A stretch of 64,000 nt of DNA from Hofstenia miamia (taxonomy: Eukaryota; Xenacoelomorpha; Acoela; Hofsteniidae). This document shows, one piece after another, positions 57,177-64,000 of the stretch. Position 1 is the stretch's first letter, and each line of letters starts with the position of its first letter. Below the pieces are notes generated by a model. The model searched no databases. It worked only from the letters and a program-made list of their open reading frames with translations, and had not been told where the DNA came from. The position numbers and the translations under genes were made by a program. The stretch spans positions 154,855 to 218,854 of the forward strand of contig CABFPE010000206.1 of the NCBI GenBank assembly GCA_900660155.1, written 5' to 3'.

Positions 57177-59601
57177 ATAAAAGCTTACAATATACTATAA
57201 TTTATAATATAATCATATTGCATACACTAAAATAATTTAATCTCATTATTTTCTAAATTTCATTGTTTATTCATGATGTTTTCTTTGTTATACCGTTTTA
57301 TTAATAGAGCCTCACAGATCATAGTGTGTGTTGTTTTCATGGCTATTTCAAAATTTTCTTTCTTTAATTCATGATAGTGAATGAATATTTCTTCGAAGCC
57401 CAGCTATAAACAATAAACTTTTGTAAGCAAGGGTATCTATTTTTGCATAAATATGAAATGTGACATCAATATTTTCTGCTTTTTCCAATTTAGAAATAAA
57501 ATTTTAACAAATGAGACGCTTTCTATCTCGTTAAACCATTGTCGAAAATGTAAAATGAGGAAATTTAATAATCAAATCGAAATAAATGCCAATTTCAACT
57601 GTTCAAAAACAACACAAAATTTTGTATTTCCATTGTCATCAATGATTTTGTAATTTTTAATTAAAAATAATTATATTCTATTTAGAAAAATACGACATTA
57701 AAATAATATCGCGTTTGCTATAAGCAATGAGTAATTCCCTTGAGATGAAGAAATTCTATTTAATTCCAGTGAATACTGTACTGCGCGTTGAAATATTTTA
57801 CTTTAACGCACCATAAACGTTAGAAGCAATTTTAATCACTCCTGCAAAAGCTATTGCCACGTTGTAACTTACTGTGCTAGTTACACGTGATAGATAAAAA
57901 CCTAGCTTTCTACTGTATACAATATAACAGGTCAGTTAACTATAATTTCAGTATTGAATATTATATTGTAATTATAAGTTCAAATTTCTATTGTCTTCTA
58001 AAAAGAGACAATTTTCACTAAATACGTTTCAAAAGTTTACTGACTCATTCAAGAATTTCTTGTAATCGAATACGTCAACTACAAGGTTTGGCAATTATTC
58101 TCTAACTAGGTTTCAATAATAAAAACCAAATGCTTTGATAATATTATTCCCACTGCAAAGTTAAAGGCTTCTTCAACAAAATTAAGCTAGGATTAATTAA
58201 CTAAGAGGATATCAAACAAGAATGGCTTAAAATTATTTTTTTTGCAATAAGCATTATTCAAAATTGCAATAAGCATTCTTCACAATTATTACAACAATCT
58301 TACACAATTGGATCAACATCGACAATAAAAAAGTTGAATTTTGCTTTTGTAAGAAAATTATTTATGTATATTTACAAAACTAGTCATAAATGGAATATAG
58401 TGAATGGGAAAAAGCTCCAAATAAAATTGAGTCTTTTAGATTTGCTTGATTCTTGAGCACTCTGCTCTGTTCTCTAAATCTTTTCTATGGTTTATAGCTC
58501 CTACCTCTTCTGGGTTTGCTTGTTCACATCCGCTACTCATCCTTATCTCCTTTCTTAAGCAAATCTGGACATTTTTATATGACTATATTCTTCTGGATTG
58601 TGTTGATTGGTTATCTATAATTTTGGTTGAAATTTTGTGAAATGGAGTTATTGCTCTTCAAATCTGAGCGTTTCCCTGAACTAAGTAGCATTCACAAGTC
58701 TGGTTCGATTACTCATATTTGCCTTTTTTGAACCCAATTATTTGTTTACAGAGCATTATTATTGAGGCAGCAGTTAGCCATAATGTTAGGTGTTTGGCCT
58801 TATTTAAATTAAGTATACAAGTCTTTAATGATTCAATTTCTTAAATCAATAGAACAAGCAGTTCAGATTTGATTTATAAGAGCATAAGGAAATAAATTAA
58901 GGGACTGTCTTGCAGCAGCTCTTTCTAAACTTTTTTTGTTTGAAATTTTACCAGTAATTATACATAAGACTTGCAATAATATTTAGAATTAAAGTAAAAT
59001 ATGGTAGCACCACAATTCTATCACAGTATATTTTCCAAAAATTCCAAAATACAACATTTTTCATCTCGGACAGAAATATTCCGGTTATACCTCAGGTTAC
59101 AGTTCAATATGAAAGTCAAATTTTGAGAAAATTATGCACATTTGTTTAGTCTAAATTTTCAAGTCAATTTAGCACAATTCCAAAAATCGAATGTTTGGAA
59201 ATTAATAAGTTCTATTTGCAAAAGACTTAAGTCAATTGCGAATTTTCAATAATGGTTCAAAACAGGTTTAAAATCAGATTTTCAAGTATTGAAAAGGAAT
59301 ATATCCGATTTAAGATTGTGATGAACTTATAGAAAATATATTTTATGTTTTGTCAATATTAAGCAACTGTATTATCTGAGTGGCGTACGCAGGGGGAGGG
59401 GGACATGGTGGAATATCCCCCACCGTCAGGTTTCCAAATTTGATTTTGACACAAAAAAGAGTGCCTTTTATTTAGTAATAAATTCATTTAGTATTGACGT
59501 TTGAATTTTTTCCAACAAACAAGAAGGAACAACAATTCTACCTCTGAACATTTACACATAATAAAACTTCTGTTTTATCTCCGTGCATCAAACTCGATTT
59601 A
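57177..59601. other. AT-rich intergenic DNA
   Basis: No gene was recognised. A GC-rich patch at 59380-59432 (GTGGCGTACGCAGGGGG, then complementary CCCCC) is probably a repeat end. The minus strand near 58440-58570 has a short open stretch without a convincing family match. Confidence 0.55.
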
Positions 59602-60553
59602 ATGAAGACTCTGGCTTTAGTTGTTCTTAGTTTTCTTATCCTGCATTGCTCCACTTATGACATTTCAGAGCCATGCCATGGATGTAAAAATACTGGCGGT
59701 ACGTAACTTTATTAAATTGCTTTCTTTGATCCTATTCTGCCTGGGGTATGCTATTCAAGCGCATTCCAATCATTTTTATTGTCACAACTTTTTACTACGT
59801 TAATATTTTTGTTGAAATTTCCCCAAAAATATTACAAACATTTTGCAGAAATATTAACAACATATTATTTTTGGTCATTTTTAACCAAAATTCGTGTTTC
59901 TCAAATTATAATATTTGTTTATAATATAAGTATGATATGCTTTTGCGAAAAAATGTATAGGAAAATTTTCATTTTTGATTGTCTTGACAATTGAAACAAA
60001 CAAGCAATGGAATAAATATTTATGCAGCATTTTATATAAAAAACTCAAATTTTCTGAATATATCAGATATCATAAGAAAATTACTTACATTTTTTCGTCG
60101 TATGTAGTAGGACTCCTACGCCAAATTTCATCTCCCTAACTTTAATTAACAAAATTTAGAACGGGGCTTGCTCTTGGGGTACGCCCTGGAAGCAGCCCTA
60201 AAATTGGCGGCCATTATAGGGTTAAGTAGCTAATTAGAAAATTATAGAAAAACTATCTATATCCAATTTTAGATAATAAGTAGATTTCACCAATAAATTG
60301 ATATAATATTTTGTAGGATTAAATAAAACCAACTTTTTGAATGATACAATTTAGCAAATGCCAACATATAAACCTCTAGATATTTTGGTAGTCTAATATA
60401 AATGCATGTTTAAACTTTAAATTTCATTATCATCTTCTTTGAGTTATTATTTTAGAACCTTGTCGCGGTAGTATTGAGTGCAAAAAAGGTAGCTGCTATT
60501 CACCTCATCATGGCACAAAAAGATGTAAACCATTCGATGTAGAATATGTATAA
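59602..60553 (+). CDS. Small secreted cysteine-rich peptide, two exons
   Basis: Exon 1 (59602-59698) starts MKTLALVVLSFLILHCST, a clear signal peptide, then E-P-C-H-G-C. It ends at donor GGCG|GTACGT. Exon 2 (60456-60553) follows acceptor TTATTTTAG in matching phase 1 and reads E-P-C-R-G at its start, ending F-D-V-E-Y-V-stop. The mature part would have six cysteines spaced C-x2-C-x6-C-x5-C-x4-C-x9-C, enough for three disulphides, in a product of about 65 residues. The E-P-C motif occurs at the start of both exon-encoded parts. Such peptides may be antimicrobial, signalling, matrix or venom-type molecules; nothing here decides which. The intron (757 bp) is AT-rich. Matching phase, good splice sites, a signal peptide and Cys richness in AT-rich DNA make chance unlikely. 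A piggyBac-type MITE lies 236 bp downstream. Confidence 0.65.
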
Positions 60554-60788
60554 CAATGTGATAAATGTTTAGTTACTTATTTCATTTTATATCTTATCAT
60601 GTAAATCTGTTTGGCCTCTAAACATAAGGAAATTTTAGATTATCAGGGCGTTCAAAAACAATTTCATAAGAACCCTGCTATTGAATATAATAAAAGCATA
60701 ACCAAGATAGGGTACATAAAATTTTTTTCCTCGATTAATAGTAGTTTTGGTGAAATGAGGTGCTTAGAGCAAAACAGGCCTTTACTGA

Positions 60789-61013
60789 TTAACACTAGAA
60801 ATACCATTACTCCTTGAGATTCATTTTACATGTAGCATTTCAATTAAAAAATTATATAAAACAATGAATAAAATTTTACCTATGGAAATTCAAATCGATT
60901 ATCAAAATTTTTGGAGGTGTATATACCTGCTGTTGTTTTTAATGAATGCATACGTAAGTAAACAAAATTTTAATTTGAGTCAATTTTGACTCACTTCGTA
61001 CTTCTAGTGTTAA
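60789..61013. mobile_element. piggyBac-type MITE (225 bp)
   Basis: TTAACACTAGAAATAC at the left and the inverse GTACTTCTAGTGTTAA at the right give TTAA target sites and 12-bp inverted ends with one mismatch. A palindrome GAGTCAATTTTGACTC lies just inside the right end, as in the MITE at 14263. There is no coding capacity. Confidence 0.8.
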
Positions 61014-61076
61014 TTTGTTGTGAATATGGAAAAAATAACAGAAACATAACTCACTTTACTTAACAATTATCTTAAA

Positions 61077-61229
61077 ATGTATAGAAGTTTCCTCTTGTTA
61101 ATCATAATAACCCTAACACTGTCAAAGATATGTAATGCTTGCTTACTAATTCTCACTGAATGCAATTCCACTATTAAAGAAATCCACATTTTTCAGGAAG
61201 TGGTTGTTTTTCTTTACTACTTCAGGTAG
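61077..61229 (+). CDS. Small candidate secreted protein or first exon
   Basis: The ATG at 61077 opens MYRSFLLLIIITLTLSKICN, a good signal peptide with a likely cut after CNA, then a short tail with two Cys. The frame stops at 61227 (50 codons) or could splice at AG|GTAGAC (61226). It lies just after a MITE and 0.5 kb after the cysteine-rich gene. There is no family match and no second exon, so it is only a candidate. Confidence 0.28.
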   Translation: MYRSFLLLIIITLTLSKICNACLLILTECNSTIKEIHIFQEVVVFLYYFR

Positions 61230-63673
61230 ACAAAACCCTGAATACCATTTGTCAAACAGAAAGTAATTTTATGTGAATCTAAGTTAGGCCTATAACTGTA
61301 GAAGACTCTCTGATTGCTGCCAATTCATCCAGTTAAGTTGACCTAATCTTAAAATAAAAATTTCATTACATAATGTGAATACTGATGAGGACAATAGCTT
61401 TTCTAATCTAGTTCATATCTCAGCCTAATTTAGCATTCTAAAGATATGGTACTGATTTAGAAGTTACATTTGCTAACTTTTCATACATTGGTATTGAGCT
61501 TTTTATATTATTCATCTTTACTGTGCATACAAATCCTTTAGTTACCTCCAGCAGTCATAAGCATCCATGTGAGAAATATCTTAAAGATTAATGAAAATGG
61601 TGTGGTTGAAATTATAAATTCACTATGATGAGCACAGATCCTAACAGTCAAGGGCAAAAAGAAATGAATGGTAGCTGATTACTCTCCATACTATGCTTAT
61701 CCATTTCTAAAGTTACATGCTGTTTTAAAAAACGTAAGTTCCAACAATTTGAAAATTGTCTTGAAATCAACTTACCATATAGGTACTAAAGAAATGTCTA
61801 TTCCTAATATAATGCCTCTACTAAAAAGACTAATGGGAATAGTAAACTAGAACTTCAATTTGATACAAAAAAAACTAGTGTTTCCCAATTTTGAAACCAT
61901 TGCCCATTACAACAAACCTTTGAGGCACTAGAATAATAACTGCAATATAGGACATATCTCACTCACCTTGATACAAAGTAGAAGATAGCTTGCTTACTTC
62001 TTTAAAACACTATAATCAACAAATTTTGCTTAATTACTGCTGAGAGAGAACAATGGCAATTTTGGAATCATTTCAAAGGTGAAGCTATGAACTTTTCACA
62101 TATCCAGTAATTGTTAAATCCAATCAGTAGGCTGTTAGTTATATTTTTTCAAATAGAAAGTTGCTATAAATATTAGATAAACTGATCCTCTGGCAAGGTA
62201 AATAGTCTGAGTGTTCCTAAGAATCACAATGCCAGCCAAACAAGCATAATCCTTCAAAATGGCAAATTTAATAATGGGAAGGAAAGGAATTTTAGTTATA
62301 TAAATAATTTGATAAAATCTGAGGACAATAAGCTCCTCGTTAATTTTAGCTAACCACACTGAGGCGTGGGAATACAAATTGCTATAGGCGACAGGTACTG
62401 GCTGTGATCGCTGAAATAGTGAAAACAGAAATTTGTATAAATAGTTATGACACAGTGTGAGTGGTGATGAATTAAATTCTGCGGAATTGCATTACTCTTT
62501 TCAATTTGTTTGCGGTTAGCTTTATTAAATTAAATGTCTAGCTAAGTGGTTCATGCACATAGAAGTGTGGTCAGGATTCCGATGACGGGAACGACTTTAG
62601 GTTCTTTGCCCCTGACAGTGATCTGTAGTTAAATTAGGTATATGATTAAGGTTTTTCTATAATCTGCTTAGCTAGCTATTTTTTCCTTGTTATTGTATAT
62701 AGTAACGAATTCGATATAGGCTATTTTGAAAACCGTAGGAACTAACCTTTTAGATCCGAATTGCTTACTATAATGAGACCGATAAATAGACTGTATTATA
62801 TCCAGTGTTATATATTACTTAAATGTAGGATAGGAAGCTGCAAGCACTTTTATGTCTTATTTGAATTTTTATCGATGGTTATTGTTAATCTATATTTATT
62901 AATTCAAAATCACGTAAACCACCTTGCAACTAGTGCTTTTCCTGGTTGTCTACATTACAAAGTTAGTAAACCCAAACCACACAACAAGCTGATCTATCAA
63001 ATATATTCAGCATTATAACGATTAGTCGAATTGTGTCGATAATATAATTAGCACCGCACTAAACTTAGGTACACACAATTTTTGGTTCGGCTGAGTAATC
63101 GGAAGAATGGAGGAAACTATACGTCACAATGGATTAATTGATAATTAAAGGATTAGCGTCTTGCAGGAACTCTTGGTTAAGAACTAAAGTGCTGATCAAG
63201 CAAAGTGGAGAGTACCTAAATATTAAACATTAGATGAATAGTTAATACCTTGAAGTATGTGCCGATCAGGATAAGATTGATTTAAAGAGTTGCTTCATTC
63301 CCGACAAGCGAGCGAGATATTAAATTTATAGATTTGCTCCGAATTTGGTTAAGTATGCAAAGTTATTGGCCTGTATCTACTATTTTTAAACTTTTTACCT
63401 TTGCATAGCGAAGGTCTGCGTTCTCCGAGTGCTTTTCTAGTTACTTATGTTATTGCATTTTTCCTGTATTAATGTTTATTTTGTACGTGTGTTCCACGTG
63501 CACCCTATTCTATACCTTCGCTTATTGACATTATATATGTGTTATAAACTTGAAGTCTAATATGCTTATGAACGAAGTGTCTTGTTTTCACAAAATAAAA
63601 TTGAATGCAAATTTAATTTTTTGTTCTATTATAACGCCTATATATTTATAAAAATCCTTAATAGTAAGGTTTA
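61230..63673. other. AT-rich intergenic DNA
   Basis: No gene or element was recognised. Frames at 61668-61850, 62135-62377 and 62761-63018 show no domain or splice support. Confidence 0.55.
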
Positions 63674-63874
63674 TTAAAACATAGCTAATCTTGTAGAATA
63701 TTGTGATTGTTTCCATCTTTTAATTATTGTATTTCTGTCAGGGGAATATATTGGAATATTTGTATCATCAGCAAATATGTAAACAGATGCATTTAAAAAA
63801 TTAGACGGATCTGGGCATGAAAGCAATGAAAAATTAAATGATTTGATTACCATGTTGCAGAACAATTCAATCAA
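63674..63874 (-). pseudogene. LINE reverse transcriptase fragment with FADDT box
   Basis: The minus frame contains SVYIFADDTNIPIYSP, the RT motif C (F-A-D-D-T) with its usual hydrophobic lead-in, about 45 residues into the frame. Flanking blocks are poorly preserved. The fragment is short, truncated on both sides, and of a different subfamily from the YADD copy at 55266-55478. Confidence 0.6.
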
Positions 63875-63977
63875 TAAAAGAATTCATATATTTAGTGCAA
63901 ATAATTTCAATAATTTAGCAAAAGATTTTAGGTAGGATTTTACATTTAACGAAGTGAAGCAGACTTTTAGAAATATA

Positions 63978-64000
63978 TATATATATATATATATATATAT
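63978..64000. repeat. (AT)n microsatellite at the window end
   Basis: AT units from 63978 to the window edge; it probably continues beyond. Confidence 0.93.

Noticed and set aside
58446-58640. Open stretches on both strands considered as a LINE piece
   Set aside because: No RT motif could be aligned with confidence.
1-64000. CRISPR arrays, operons or bacterial insertion sequences
   Set aside because: No spaced direct repeats, ribosome binding sites or bacterial gene order; the window is animal-like with introns and retroelements.

Overview
The window looks like a piece of an AT-rich (roughly 70% A+T by eye) invertebrate animal genome assembly. Introns with GT/AG borders, Penelope-like, Ty3/gypsy, non-LTR (LINE), Tc1/mariner, piggyBac, hAT-like and possible CACTA elements, and long AT microsatellites all point to a metazoan. 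I cannot name the species. No bacterial, organellar or viral gene cluster is present, and I see no rRNA. Two gaps of exactly 1000 N, one of 61 N, two single-N joins and an uncut sequencing adaptor show that this is a scaffold of short-read contigs.

Layout. 1-7 kb: mostly featureless DNA with a hAT-like MITE (2.4 kb) and a possible CACTA transposase scrap (5 kb). 7.2-9.1 kb (minus): the best ordinary gene, a secreted protein with a C-terminal FG-GAP/calcium-loop motif, split by one base in a run of eight A. 9.7-12.7 kb: a decayed Penelope-like element with a hammerhead-like leader, followed by a LINE 3' end. 12.7-16.3 kb: a gypsy pol remnant, a piggyBac-type MITE and a LINE scrap. 17.4-20.5 kb repeats 13.06-16.15 kb almost base for base, starts directly at a Nextera adaptor, and is almost certainly a redundant contig. 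21-26 kb: transposase scraps and a minus-strand gypsy pol remnant. 28-29.7 kb: a mariner remnant, then a 1.18 kb foldback element flanked by TTAATAAA repeats that carries two convergent tRNA-like units. 30-31.4 kb and 55.9-57.1 kb: two copies of one dispersed repeat. 32.4-33.1 kb: a LINE RT scrap.

33.7-40.2 kb holds the most interesting locus, an intron-containing gene whose last two exons encode a tyrosine-recombinase-type catalytic domain. One of its upstream exons, with its intron, is tandemly duplicated, and a 17-bp perfect palindrome lies 1 kb downstream. 44.5-51.9 kb: a decayed gypsy element (primer binding site, gag, protease, RT, RNase H, integrase) carrying a Tc1/mariner insertion. 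55 and 63.7 kb: minus-strand LINE RT pieces. 57.1 kb: a hammerhead-type core. 59.6-60.6 kb: a two-exon gene for a small secreted six-cysteine peptide, followed by a piggyBac-type MITE.

The elements do not form a working system together. Most are dead and nested. The loci that may be functional are the secreted FG-GAP protein, the tyrosine-recombinase-like gene and the cysteine-rich peptide. All calls come from reading the sequence; no database search was run.
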